DNA of 64,000 nt from Ustilago trichophora (GCA_900323505.1 OOIN01000026.1:1-64000), one strand, 5' to 3'; shown: positions 32,447-44,708, counted from the first letter of the stretch. The notes: generated from the sequence alone by a model not told the origin. Numbers and translations are program-made.

Positions 32447-33517
32447 ATGACCGACCCTAACCAGAGCATCGTCGACCCTGTCGCCAACAACCTCCAGCCT
32501 GCCAAGACCGAAGACGACGACAAAAAGGTCTTTGCCGGCAACCTTGCCTTTGCCACCACCGAGCAAGAACTCAAGTCTCTCTTCTCCGAGGCTGGAAAAG
32601 TGTAAGTATCTCTCACTTGTCCTTTCGTTTCACCAGCGCTTCCACTCACGCCGCTGCCTTTGTCTCCCTCATGCCTCAATTCATGATGCCTCTCCCGTCT
32701 CCATTCCCCTCACTACAGCACACACGCTCAGATCATCACTCGCGGCACTCGTTCTCTCGGCTATGGATTCGTCACCTTTTCCACCGATACGGAAGCACAG
32801 ACCGCCATTCAGCTCCTCAACAAGCGCGATGTCGGCGGTCGCGAGATCAGCGTAGAGTCTGCAAAGCCCCAGGCTGTTGCCGATGCCGAAAGCCAAAGAG
32901 CCGCAGAACTCGTTCAAAGAAGGCCAAGGACTCCACCCGTGCGCCACGCCGCGCCCGTGCAGATGAGGGGAGGAAGGTGCGGCTGAGGACGACGCAGCCA
33001 AGGCCGCGACCAACGGCGACGACGCATCCCACGCAAACGGCACCAAGCCCTCCAAATCGGCCAAGCGAAGGCAGAAGAAGAAGGGCTTCTGCCGCCGCCG
33101 CCTCCGCCGCCGCTGCTACCAACGGCGAGTCTTCCACACCCAAGCAAAGCCCGAGTCGAGCGAGCCCAAGCCACGCGCGCCTCGTGCCAAGCGTCAACCC
33201 AAGGCACCCCTCAGGGCGAGCCTTCCAAGACGCTTGTCTTTGTTGCCAACCTCGCCTTTTCCACCACCGATGACTCGCTCAAGGCGCCTTCTCCGACTAC
33301 AAGGTCAAGTCGGCTCACGTTGTCAAGCGACGCTCCGGCAACCGCTCCAAGGGCTTTGGTTTCGTCGACTTTGAGGATGCATCCGAGCAGCAGCGCGCCA
33401 TCGCCTCGGCGCAAGGCAAGCAGATTGACGGCCGAGACGTCACCTCCAGGTTGCCGTCCAGAACGACAAGCCCGAGGCTGCTGCTGACGCCGAGGCTGCC
33501 AGACCACCGCTGCCTAA
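32447..33517 (+). CDS. Two-RRM RNA-binding protein
   Basis: Start ATG at 32447. Intron 32602-32718 (GTAAGT...CTACAG) interrupts RRM1, joining KVFAGNLAFATTEQELKSLF to THAQIITRG and then GYGFVTF; KVFAGNLAF and GYGFVTF are the RNP2 and RNP1 motifs. A basic, Ala/Lys-rich linker follows (32890-33210). RRM2 is readable at 33225-33440 as LVFVANLAFSTTDDSLK, then KGFGFVDFEDASEQQRAIA. Linker and RRM2 need three or more single-base frame changes (near 32925, 32970, 33275 and 33445). The layout resembles nucleolin-like or SR-related yeast RNA-binding proteins; the RNA target is unknown. The stop is tentative (TAA at 33515). Confidence 0.8.
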
Positions 33518-33778
33518 TCAGCATGCTCTACATGGCCTTCCGCTTTCACGTTAGAGGCTTGCACGGTTCACTATGCGCACCATCCTGCAAGTTCTATATC
33601 CACATTCGGCTCACTGGGCGCTCACCAAAAATGTAACCAATCATTGACGCACACTTATGAAAATCTACCATAATCCCATTTATAGCCAGCGCGGCTTGGT
33701 CTTTGCCTCTACTCAAGCGTGATGTTCAATAGCCAGCACCATTCTGAGACTCTGCATGAGTGTGATGCAACTCCATCT

Positions 33779-36128
33779 CTATGTTCTCCTCGCCATTCTT
33801 GTCGGACAGTGTCGCAGAAGTGCTGCTGGGCGCTTGTCCGTCTGCGATCTGCCAAAGCGTGGCAGACGCCACTTTGGTTTCGGCACCCGAGGACGGTCCA
33901 GTCGGACTCGCAGTGCGTCGACAATCTGCTGCGAGATGAGTTCAGACAGCAGCACCGCGGCGCAAATTGCCAGCGCGCCATCGAGCGCCGCATTCGAAGG
34001 TGCTCCTTGAAACACGGTGAACACCACCTGCAGCAACACTAGCAACACTGCAAATGCAAATCGTAGCGCCATGGCCCAGCGGAAGGAGCGCAGCTTGCGA
34101 GCTGCGAGCTCTGCATCGTCTTGATGAGGATATCTACCGTCAGATATACCGCACTCGCCACGTAAATGTACTTGAACTGGAAGAGCGACTTGGTAATGTA
34201 CTGGTTGACCGAATCTGGGTTGACCACGGAGTCGGCAAATTCAAAGTACGACTTGAATGGGAGCACTAAACTGGGTGCAAACTGCGATGACAAGGCGTTG
34301 CTGCGTCGGTTGCAGTCACTTGGGCAACGAGCCGATCTATCTGGTTGGACCGCCTGCGAGACCACGACCGAGGCCACAAGACGCTCTGCTTCAGTAAGAG
34401 TGGGGATATTGGCGCCATCGTTGCTCTGAATCACCGAAATATGGCAGAGATGCCGGCAAGCGTGCCGTTGGTCGAGAGAGGGCTTGTGCCGTTGCCCGCG
34501 TTGAACGCATCACTCACCTGCACTGGCGTCAGACCCTGCCAGGATCCCTGATTGGGCAGTAGATGTCGGGATTGTTACAAAGCGCATCATGGCGTTCATG
34601 TGTTCTGGAAACTGAGAATCTTCTTGAGGCCGATGACGAGTAGGGCCGAAGACATGTGCAACACTACGTGAATGTAGGCCCATAATACGATCAAGACGGA
34701 AGGCATGTCGATTTGGCTGGTGGCACGATGGAAATAGCCACCGAATTGTAGGATGACGATGAGTACGCAGCTGACTGCCTGTAAGATTGTGTCAGCACCC
34801 CATCCACCGCTCTCAATAGCCTCACCGCCCAGAACCTGGTTGCGAATTTTGGCACCAGGACTGATCTTGTTGAGCGTTTCGGCGATTCCTGTGAAGCCTT
34901 CGCCGAGAATGATGAGACCAAAGAGGACGAGTCGCTCGGGGAGTACACCGTTGCCGAGCGGGGAAAGTACGCCACTGAGCTCGTTGAGGATCTGGGCGAC
35001 AGCTTCGATCGTCACGCCAAGGATCCACATGACGAGGAGCGGAGCTGTTACGCCATTGTGTCGCACAGTTCGACTCAGAATCCAGAGCAGGCCCGAGCTA
35101 TGAGCGCGACGATGGAAGCGAGGTGGGATCGGATGATGATGACCATGTCGTCCCTGCGTCCGTTTCTTCTATCGAGGACGCGTCTAGTGGGAAGTTGGGA
35201 TGCTTCTTCGACATGATGAACGCTGTCGCTTTTGAGCGTGCCTGCATGATCTGGATGGTTGTGCTTATGCCAATGTGCAAGATCAAAAACGAGCACGACT
35301 AAATGATCGAGCGCCAAAGCCATACGGGAGCAACCATAGATCAAGGTGAAATTGGTGAAGCTGCCGCGAGAAAATTCGGAGGGGGTGGTAGAAAAGGCAA
35401 CCCAGAGACCGAGCACGGCGGCACGGATTATGCGCTGGCTGGATTTGAAAAGAAAAGGATGATAAGGTGAAGGACGGCGGTAGCGAACGTCAAAGTAGGC
35501 CTGACTCCACCAGCCCACCAGAGAGCGGTAAATAGCCGAGGAAAGCAGCGACATTGGCGATTTTTTCGAGCGAGACGGCATTGCTGTAGGTGTTGAGGCA
35601 GGCAGCGAAGAGCAAGTCGAAGAAGAGATCACTATAGCTGGGAGCATGAGACGATTCGTGTGAACTGAGCAGTACGATTTCGTGCGGATTGGATGGCGCA
35701 TCTGGTCCGGGGCTGTCTGGAATTTGAGACGGCGTGGCGGCATGATGAGAGTGTTGATGAGCGGATCGGGGCAGAAGTGAAGCGCGATCGCTGTCGTTGT
35801 TTTCATGATGATGCTGGTTTTGTGGCTGCGAAGAAAGATCTGGGGTATGATCAGCCTGGTGCGATTTGGCGTCCAATGGTGATGCAGTCCATGGGTCCGT
35901 CTGCGTGTGGAATGATGGGGTTTTTTGGGGCAATTGCGATGCGCCTGGAGGAGAACACGAGTCAAGATAGGTTGGCACTTCGGAGGTGATGGATCCCAGA
36001 ATAGTATCCGTGGTTGCTGATCGAGAAGGGTGGTGGTGGTGGTGGTGTGTTTGCGAAGGGTTGACTGAGCATGCGGGCTGAACCGACGTCGGCGGCGCCA
36101 CTTTTTGGTCGTTTGGCGTGTCCATCAT
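33779..36128 (-). CDS. Low temperature requirement A (LtrA)-type membrane protein (frame broken)
   Basis: I take the first ATG of the MMDTPNDQK segment (36128); an upstream in-frame ATG at 36278 would translate a CT-rich probable leader. A His/Pro/Ser-rich cytosolic N-terminus leads into SYSDLFFDLLFAACLNTYSN, the signature opening of LtrA proteins, then several membrane spans including LLVMWILGVTIEAVAQIL and ERLVLFGLIILGEGFTGIAE, the second LtrA hallmark. Spans continue to 33779 (ALRFAFAVLLVLLQVVFTVF). LtrA was named in Listeria; fungal members are poorly characterised multi-pass proteins. Frame changes occur near 35510, 35080, 34620-34430 and 34060. Some may be introns but not all have splice borders. 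Confidence 0.78.
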
Positions 36129-36278
36129 GGCATGTCCAAGCACTCGTTGACCGTGATACTGGTCGTATTGAGACACTGTATGGTTGTAGCAGAACTGGAG
36201 GGGGAGGATGCTGATGAAGAGAAGAAGAGAAGAAGAGGTAAAGGTGAGAGAGCGAGCCTTGGCTTGACTTTTTGACAT

Positions 36279-36670
36279 TTCGGCTGCATGCCGAATTATG
36301 ACGCATATTTCTCCAAAAAGAGAAAGAAAGCTTGCCCTTCACCCTCGGCTGCACTCCACTGCACTGCTTTGAACGGAATTCCGTAGTTAAAAAGATGAAA
36401 CGTTGCACCTTCAGCCTTGCCGTCTCCGAGATAGACAGACGAGATTGAGGATCAGATGTCGTTGAACACGGCAACACCATCCACCTCATCACACATAGAT
36501 GCCCTTCGAGATTGTTTTAGATGTCGAGTCCTGCTTCCGCTTGCAACCCAGATTCATCTTGAGCCTTGGATGCGAAATACGGTACGTTCTCAAAATGCAT
36601 GATCCTCGTCGTCTCGGAAGTGAAAAAGGAAAGAAAAAAAGGAAAAAAAGAGAGTCTTTCAAGAATGACC
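36279..36670. other. Upstream region of the LtrA gene
   Basis: No ORF is supported. It ends in the two A7 runs that terminate the tRNA on the minus strand. Confidence 0.5.
36643..36649 (-). terminator. RNA polymerase III terminator
   Basis: A T7 run on the minus strand, 21 nt past the tRNA 3' end, with a second T7 at 36634-36640. Confidence 0.75.
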
Positions 36671-36749
36671 TGCTCCCTACCAGGATTGAACTAGTGACCT
36701 CACCATATCGCTATACGAGTGGCGCGCTCTCCCACTGAGCTAAAGGAGC
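36671..36749 (-). tRNA. tRNA-Thr (CGT anticodon) with a short intron
   Basis: The minus strand folds as a cloverleaf. Acceptor GCTCCTT pairs with AGGGAGC, discriminator A; the D arm is GCTC...GAGC; the T arm ACTAG-TTCAATC-CTGGT is canonical. The anticodon stem CGCCA/TGGTG closes a 14-nt loop, 7 nt too long. With the intron at the universal position after base 37 (TAGCGAT), the loop becomes CT-CGT-A-A, anticodon CGT, decoding ACG (Thr). A T-run terminator follows. No CCA is encoded, as expected for a eukaryote. A UAU (Ile) reading of the loop is possible only if the intron were placed elsewhere. Confidence 0.88.
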
Positions 36750-37270
36750 CAATTTTGAGTGCAGACTTCAAGCCTTGGAATTCTGGCCCCACATAACATA
36801 TATATACAGTCTATGTGTCTTTTGAGCCTCTCATTGGACCGTCTTCTGCCTTGGGTTGCTCAAACAAATGAGACACCTCACTGTGCACGGTTGGGGCTGC
36901 TCTTCCTGTGTATATTGACACTGAGAAGCAAAAGTCACGCTCACATCCAAGCCTACGGCAATATGCCATGGGAGGATGCTGTAAAAGAAGAACAACAAGT
37001 TGGTGAGAAGCTCTTTCGGGACAAGTAAAGTCAAAAGTGCATCGCGCACGGACGCGATGTCACAGCTTCCGGAATGCGGCTTTCGATGTTGGGCAAAAAG
37101 GTAAAGTGAAACGCAGTATGTAAGGACACTTCACCACCTCATCATCGCGGCTTCACAGTCACAATTGTCGGCAGCCAACTTGTTCATCGCTGCCGACTCT
37201 CTGTCAAGCACCTACTCTCACACGGCCGACCAGTGATAGGCAGCTGCACCGATTCCATCTCGAGGCTGGA
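36750..37270. promoter_or_regulatory. Upstream region of the GYP1-type gene
   Basis: About 520 bp between the tRNA and the ATG at 37271. It holds no supported ORF. The tRNA promoter boxes are internal to the tRNA gene. Confidence 0.5.
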
Positions 37271-39564
37271 ATGGCACACGCGTCTTCACCGACAGCTGCC
37301 TCCATGCGTGTCACTTCCGGCTCCGGTTCCGGCAGGAGGCCAGGTGACTTTGACGATCAGGCATGGGGCATTGAATCCGACGATGAAGACTTTGTTTCGC
37401 AGATTGCACCTCGCACCAACGTGCCTCGCAGTCTCAGGTCTGCGTCACGCTCCTCATCTTATTCATCCACAAACCACCAGCACCAGCAACAGCAGCAGCA
37501 ACAGCAACAGCAGCCACAAGCAAATACAAGACCTCAACTAAGCCGCGGCTATCCTTCCTCATCATCGCAGCAGAGCATCACATCCGCATCTGCTTCAGCA
37601 TCTGCAGCAAAACCCATCCCACGACGAGGCTCGCAGAACCGACGCACTAGCTGGACCGTCGTCGATCGCCAAGTCGGCGGCGGCGCTCCTCAAGATTCGT
37701 TAGACCATACACCTATCGCAGGCAGTCCTCCCACCGATCTATCTGATGCTCTAGCGACTGGTCTCGACCTCGATCGCGGCGCGAATGCTAGCGGCGGAAG
37801 CGGCACTGGCAGCGGCTTTCAACTCGTCGACGACGATCAAGCTGCACCAGCCAACGCAAGCGGCAGCGAGACCGAAGAGGTAGACCTCGATACAGGCAAG
37901 ACGGTTCGTCGCAAGCATCCGCCAGGCATGGCGCGCAAACCGAGCTCTGGAACCACTGAGGCCGAGACTCTGCGTCAGTCGTTGCGCACCGACCTGGACC
38001 ATCTGGTCCGCGATCCCGCCCATGCTCTTACACGCCTCGCCGCACAGTGGTCTGACTCATCGCACCGACCAAGTCCAGGCACAGATCAAGGTCCTGCACA
38101 GCCTCTCGCCACAACCAGCAGACTTGGTGTGGCTCCAACACCAACCGCCCAGGAGTTTACCTTTGACCCGATCGCCGCAGCAGGAGATGGCCTTATCATT
38201 ACCGGTCCCAGCTTTGTGGATGCAACAGCCGCAAATCGAGGAATGTCCACCTCCTCTTCCTCCGCTTCGTACCTCACGAGTACAGACGCCAGCTCCAGCC
38301 ATGATACTGGCTTGACGACAATCGCCGACGCTGGTAGCAGCAGCAGCAACGGAACTGGCAGTAAAACTAGTATGTCACGCAAGCGTAGTGTTCGCACCTC
38401 AAGACGCAGACAGCAGCTTCTCGGCTGCCTTTCCAAACAGAGCGTCGACATTGCACAGCTGCGTACACTAGCATGGGCGGGTGTGCCGGATGAGCTGCGA
38501 CCTGTTGTCTGGCAACTTCTGCTCGGCTACTTGCCCGCCGTCGCATCAGTGCGCGCCTCGACACTGTCACGCAAACGTGCCGAATACGCTGCAGGTGTAG
38601 AGCTAGCTTTTGCCAAAGGTATTGCTGCACTCGATCAAGCCATTTGGCACCAGATTCACATCGATGTGCCACGAACCAATCCAGGCATCCGCCTCTGGCA
38701 GCGCCAAGCAACCCAGCGGTCGCTCGAAAGGATCCTCTATGTGTGGGCCATTCGACATCCAGCAAGTGGATACGTACAAGGTATCAATGATCTGGCGACG
38801 CCCTTCTTCGAGGTATTTCTGAGTGCGTATATCGAGTCGGATCCCGAAATGTTCGATGTAGGCTTGTTACCAGCCAACGTGTTGGAAGCTATCGAAGCCG
38901 ATACCTTCTGGTGTCTTTCAAAACTGCTCGACGGTATTCAGGACAACTACATCTTTGCGCAGCCTGGGATCCAGCGTCAGGTGCGCCGCTTGGGCGAATT
39001 GGTAGCGCGTATAGACGGTGAGTATCAGTCCCGGATTGGTTGAGCCGAATCATTCTCAGTAATAGCTCTGTACTTACAATCGACTATCCTGTCCCACATT
39101 TTGCGGCGTCCTCTCCGCCCAACAGCGCCTTTGCATGCTCACTTGCAAGAGCAGGGGGTCGAGTACATGCAATTTGCCTTCCGTTGGATGAATTGCTTAC
39201 TAATGCGCGAGATGAGCGTACGCAACATCATCCGCATGTGGGACACGTACCTGGTAAGTAGAGAAGAGGGCCAGTGCTCCAAGACGTGCCCATCATGGTT
39301 TTGCTGACATGTCCAATCTCTCACCCTTTTCACGCTCATCAGGCGGAGGGACCAGACGCGTTCTCCGATTTCCACCTGTACGTCTGCTCCGTCTTCCTTC
39401 ACAAGTGGACCGACAAGCTACAGACGATGGATTTCCAAGGCATCATCATGTTTCTGCAGTCTCTGCCTACACAAAGCTGGTCTGACAAGGACGCTGAGAT
39501 GCTGCTCAGTGAAGCCTTCATGTACAAGACCCTCTTCGGCAACACAGCGCATCTCAACAAATGA
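37271..39564 (+). CDS. GYP1: Rab GTPase-activating protein, TBC domain (GYP1/TBC1D22-like)
   Basis: Three exons: 37271-39017, 39126-39253, 39343-39564; 698 residues. Donors GTGAGT and GTAAGT and acceptors AACAG and ATCAG all keep frame. The N-terminal 390 residues are disordered with a Gln-rich tract (CAG/CAA codons, 37480-37520). The TBC domain begins LAWAGVPDELRPVVWQLLLG and carries both catalytic fingers: IHIDVPRT (IxxDxxR, arginine finger) and SGYVQGINDL (YxQ, glutamine finger). The VRNIIRMWDTY and FHLYVCSVFLHKW segments complete the fold as in Gyp1, which acts on Ypt1/Rab1 at the Golgi. Ends LNK-stop. The Copia element lies about 190 bp downstream. Confidence 0.93.
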
Positions 39565-39746
39565 GGCGCATGTTTGCAATATCGAAACTTTCATTTTCAT
39601 CGGCTTTGTTCATCATTAACCTCTATGCTGAATTCTTCGCGGTTGTTTGATAGTGTCACTGTAGTGAAGGAGGCAGAGAGCCTGGATGCTACAAAGCAAG
39701 TCGTAAGAAGAAACATACAAATCGGATCTCGGAATTTAGCAGCGAG

Positions 39747-39751
39747 GAAAT
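39747..39751. repeat. Target-site duplication, left copy (GAAAT)
   Basis: GAAAT directly precedes the 5' LTR and recurs at 45839-45843 after the 3' LTR. Confidence 0.9.
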
Positions 39752-39963
39752 TGTTAGTTTCTCAGTCTCAAAAAGGTTCGATAAAAATGTTCTAAAAATA
39801 ACGTTTCCCCGATGTGCTTCCCCGACTCATTTCCCCGATGCACAAGCCAACGACTTCGCTCCAACAGCGATAGCCAATTTGGTGCAACTTCACACATGTA
39901 TATATATGGCTCCCCCGATCCACTTCAGTAATTTGAACCTCAGTTGCGACAATAACATTAATA
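39752..39963 (+). repeat. 5' LTR
   Basis: Begins TGTTAGTTTCTCAG and ends CATTAATA. A TATATATATGG promoter-like box lies at about 39899-39909. Confidence 0.93.
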
Positions 39964-39978
39964 GGTTATGAGCCCAAG
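39964..39978 (+). other. Primer-binding site (half-tRNA type)
   Basis: GGTTATGAGCCC directly after the LTR is complementary to GGGCTCATAACC, the anticodon arm of initiator tRNA-Met. This is the internal-primer arrangement of copia and Ty5 rather than a TGG-starting 3'-end site. Confidence 0.7.
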
Positions 39979-40034
39979 TTGCACTCCCCTGCGTACAGTA
40001 AGTAAGAAGCTAACACTAGAATTGAAGACAAACA

Positions 40035-43000
40035 ATGACGGACAAGGAAGCAAGTCTCATTGGTATCCCCAGGCTGAAGTCGGTGGATGACTACTTCACC
40101 TGGAAGGACGACTTCACGGCGGCCATGATGGCCAAAGGAAAGGTCTATATATGTATGACGCAGGGCATGCCTGAAGTTACGGCATGGGCTCGAGAAGAAT
40201 GGATGGAGGCAGACATCAAGGCAAAAGGATTCATTCTTCAAGCAATTGGACAGGAATATAGGCACCTGGTGAAGTCGCTGCCAACACCCATGGAGATGTG
40301 GCAGCGACTTCAGGGCCATTTTGAGGAGCATGTAAGCCTCCGAGTGGAAATGTTACAGACACAGCTTAACACAATCAAACAGAAGGAAGGAGAGGGAATC
40401 GACCCCTACTCTGCCAGGATTGCAAAGATCTGCGAACAACTCGACGCTGCTGGATACAAGACCGATGTCGACAGACAAATGAAAGCACTAGTGCAGGGAC
40501 TTCGCCCTGAGTACGGAGTATACAAGGCAATGCTAATGCGAGAAAATGACACATACCGGAAACTCATCAAGAAGGAAATTATGTATACTGATGCCGATGG
40601 AAAACAGCACACAGTCACTCAAGGGCTCAACGAGCTGGACGAAATAGAAAGATACAATGATGCGCTGAGGACCCTAAAGGCCCGGGAGGAGGAGCTCAAC
40701 CAGACAGGCAAGGCGAAGGATAGCTCCAAAATAGAGATGGCGATGTCAGCTAATAGACAACCACATGGCGGGCAGCAACATCGCAATACCAAACATAATC
40801 TCAACGGGGAACAGTTTACTGGATCCAAAGGCGCCTGTTTCAAATGCGGAAGGATTGGACACATAGCAGCACTGTGTGGAAAGAAATGTTACAACTGCAA
40901 TAAGGTTGGACACCTTGCAAGACACTGCAAACAAAGTGCCGCGACTTCAAACGGAAACCGACCTTTTCAACGCAAGGAAGTCGCCAACGCCGCGACTGAA
41001 GAAAATGACAACCAAATGCCGAACACGTCAAACAACGAAAATAGGGAACAAAATGAAGAGCCGGACGTGTGGGGATGTGCAGCACAAGTAGTCGCCAAAG
41101 TCGCTGACAAATCATCCCTACTAGCTGGCCGAAGTCACAGTATAAATGATCATTGGATACTTGACTCTGGTGCCTCTTCGCACATGACGAACAGGCTGGA
41201 ATACTTCAGTAAACTCGTTAAAGGAGAATCATACTTAAGAATCAGGACTGCGACTGGCGACGTCCTGAAAGTAGAAGGAATAGGACAGGTCGAATTTGCA
41301 CCCATCATCGATGGCAAATGAGGCGAAAACGTAGTATTCAAACGAGTACTATATGTACCAAAGCTTTCGGCAAACCTGCTGTCTCTTGTAAATCTTGTGA
41401 AGGCAGCCAACATCAACTTCACTGTCGACAACAAACTGACCGCCGCAGAAGTCACTGCAAACGGAAAGAAGGTCCTACAATGCAAATATGAAGGAAACAG
41501 TCTGATATTGAAGGGACACACTATCCAATACAAGGCCGCAAACTTGGCGATAATCAAGAACAACGATATCGAAGCCTGGCATCGCAGGCTTGGCCACATT
41601 AATACGAAGTCAGTCAAGGAAGCCATAGAAGTGGCAACGAAAGAAAAATTACCGAGCGACCTCGCAAAGAGAATTCAATGCGAAACGTGCGAAGTCGGAA
41701 AACATACAAGGAATCCATTTCATAGGTCGGTGACGAGGTTGACGAGACCCCTGGAACTCGTCCACTCTGACGTTGTCGGACCTTACGAAACAGACATTGA
41801 CGGAAAGAGGTACATGGTCACCTTTGTTGATGACTTCTCAAGGCACGTAACAGGTGTTCCAATTGAAACGAAGGACAAGGTAGCTACGGCCTTCTACTTT
41901 TACTCAATCCACATGGAAGGGCGAACTGGAAAGAAACTCAGTATGCTGCTCAGTGACAATGGCGGTGAATTCGTTAATAAAGAGATGGATGACTACATGC
42001 GACGTCGGGGCATTGTACACAGAAGGACGGCTCCATACACACCTCAACAAAATGGTATAGCGGAAAGGATGAACAGGACTGTCATGGACATGGTTAGGTG
42101 CATGCTCTATGAATCCGGGCTGCCTGGACGATTTTGGACCAAGGCGGCAATGCATGCAATTTATGTACAAAATCGTGTACCGAACGAGTGGACCGGACCA
42201 ACGACTTCGCCGCTGGAACTATTCCTTGGTGAGAAAGCAACTATACAAGACATTCGACCGTTTGGGTGCACAGCCTATGTCCACATTCAGGAAGCAGAAA
42301 GGAAGTCGAAGCTGGAACCCAGGAGTACCAAGATGATAAACCTAGGAATTTCATACGGACGTAAGGCCTATGAAGTGGTCGACCTCAGCCTCCTCAACAA
42401 AAGGATAAGCAGGGACATCACCTTTGTTGAAACGGACTTTCCTGCCAAACGAAAGGAAGTCCAACCTCCTAATGCCCAAGAGGTGATAACCACCACAACC
42501 CTGGAAGAAAGCAATGAAGAAGAGACAAGTATTGGACCAGGGGGAGAAGGCGACATCAGTGAAGTCGAACTTGCGAACCTCACTACTCAAGTCGAATTCG
42601 CCGCTACCCCTAGACCAGAGCAAGACCCCCTCACACTCCAGGAAGCACAGAAGCGCAAGGATTGGAACAAGTGGAAGGAGGCGATGGATAAGGAATTGGA
42701 AAGTCACCGTGAAAATGGCACGTGGGAAGTCACTAGTAAACCCACCAGTGATGGCCACGTTGTCGACTGTAAGTGGGTTTATAAACTAAAAATTAACCCA
42801 GATGGATCATTGGACAAATACAAAGCCAGACTCGTGGCAAGGGGTTTCACACAGCAAGAAGGTATCGACTACGAGGAAACGTTCGCTCCCGTACTCAAGT
42901 TTTCCACCCTCAGGATATTAATTGCACTAGCGACATCACTAGGACTGAAGATGGAGCAAATGGACGTTGTCACTGCGTTCCTGAACGGCGTAATCACCGA

Positions 43001-44221
43001 AGATATCTTTATGAAACCACCCCCTGGATACTGGGAAGGGAAAACATTAAACTCAAGAAGGCATTATACGGCCTCAAACAAGCTGGAAGAAAGTGGTACG
43101 AAAGGCTCGATGAAAGTCTGCGTGACATGGGCTTCACTAGGATTGCCAGCGACTTCGGAGTATACAAGATAGGAACATTAGCGAAGTCGCTGTGCATAAT
43201 TGCCGTATATGTTGATGATATAGTCCTGGTCACTCGTACTCAGGAAGACATGGACAAATACAAGAGAGAGTTAACCAGGCGATTCAAGATGACAGAAGGA
43301 GGGAAACTAAAGTATATACTTGGACTGGAAATTACATGGAATACAGATAGTACAAAGTTAAGCCAATCAGCATACATCCGGCGAATGGTCGACAAGTTCC
43401 TGGTCAAAAGTGCAAAACCAGCGACAACGCCGCTACCGTTAAAAGAATTTGACAGCGACGTCGAACCATTAAATGAACAAGACCACAAGAAGTATCGCAT
43501 GATTGTGGGGTCACTACTGTATGCATCGACGGGCACGAGGCCTGACATCAGCTACGCCACCAGTCGACTCAGCGGGTCACTACTGTATGCATCGACGGGC
43601 ACGAGGCCTGACATCAGCTACGCCACCAGTCGACTCAGCAAGCACCTGGAAAATCCAACCCAGGCATCAATGAAAAGCGCAATGCACCTCCTACGGTACC
43701 TCAAAGGAACTCAGAACGTTGGTATCCACTTCACAAAAGGAATGACGACGTCGACTGTGTTAGAAGGATACAGTGACGCTGACTTCGCCGGGGACACACA
43801 AGATCGAAAATCAACGACGGGCATTGTAACGATTGTATATGGTTTGCCGGTGAACTGGTTTTCAAAGAAACAGCCGTTAGTCGCCGACTCAACCACAGTC
43901 GCCGAATACATTGCCATGACAGAGTCAGTAAAGGACATAATTTGGACTCGCAGCTTACTGGACGAGCTGGGACTTCGACAGTACAGTCCCACCAACATTC
44001 ACGTCGACAACGCTGCAGCTAGACAACTTGCTGCAGACCCCAAATTTCACAGTCGCACAAAACACATAGACGTGAAATTCCACTTCATTCGAGAACATGT
44101 GGGCAATAACGAAGTAAAGATTGTGCCCGTGACAACACTGCAGCAGAAAGCTGACTGCCTAACGAAGACGTTGGGCCCAAACAAGGCGGAAGAAGGCAGG
44201 CGGATGCTCAACATGCATTAA
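40035..44221 (+). pseudogene. Copia gag-pol polyprotein (broken)
   Basis: Starts at ATG 40035. Gag region of the UBN2/Copia type, then two CCHC knuckles (CFKCGRIGHIAALC and CYNCNKVGHLARHC, about 40835-40930). Aspartic protease WILDSGASSHMT at about 41155. An in-frame TGA at 41319-41321 interrupts a frame that continues cleanly (RVLYVPKLSANLLSLV). Integrase has its HHCC zinc site (WHRRLGHI...CETCEVGK), then HSDVVGPYE and LLSDNGGEF of the D,D(35)E triad. Reverse transcriptase follows (KWVYKLKINPDGSLDKYKAR), with a one-base frameshift near 43040-43050, then YVDDIVLV. RNase H (SDADFAGD, VDNAAARQL, RTKHIDVKFHFIRE) closes it. A perfect 66-bp tandem duplication sits at 43508-43639. The stop is TAA at 44219. 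Confidence 0.93.
43508..43639 (+). repeat. Perfect 66-bp tandem duplication inside pol
   Basis: Units 43508-43573 and 43574-43639 are identical and repeat the 22-residue segment beginning GSLLYASTGTRPDISYATSR in frame. This segment is single in Copia polyproteins, so the second unit is a new insertion. Confidence 0.95.
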
Positions 44222-44708
44222 CTGCCGACGACGAAGATAAAAAGGAAACGGCGCAGAGCACGGACTTAGGCGGTACAAGATTTGAGTTGCGCCGCGAAGT
44301 CAAACTTAGGAGGAAGCTCGGACGAGGAAAAAGGGTAGGGACAATCTCGGACCAAGATAAAGTTAAAAAGGTTATATTTGGGGTGGTGGTGACGAGATAG
44401 GGTTACATTCGGAGCGGCATTGGCATGTACGATGTCACTCACCGCTGTAAAAGAAAGATAAGACGAAGTCACTGGCGCAATCGCCCGTGATTCGTTGGAA
44501 GAAAAAGAGTGCGCAGAAGAAGGATGATGATACTCAGTCGAGGAGCCCAGGCCCCAGGCTCGCTACAGGACGACAACGACCAACGAGAAAATATTTGCAA
44601 TGGAGAAGTCGGTGCAGTGAAGATATAAAACAAGCACCAAAGTCGTCCAGAGATGATGGGAGACTCAAGCTCCCAAGCAAACACAACTTTACGCTCACAA
44701 CTCCAACC

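Noticed and set aside
36042..36060. His-run in the LtrA N-terminus as a metal-binding domain
   Set aside because: A short CAC/CAT run in a disordered low-complexity leader; not evidence of function.
39600..39751. A second gene between GYP1 and the Copia element
   Set aside because: Only short frames; the interval is the 3' region of the GYP1-type gene up to the insertion site.
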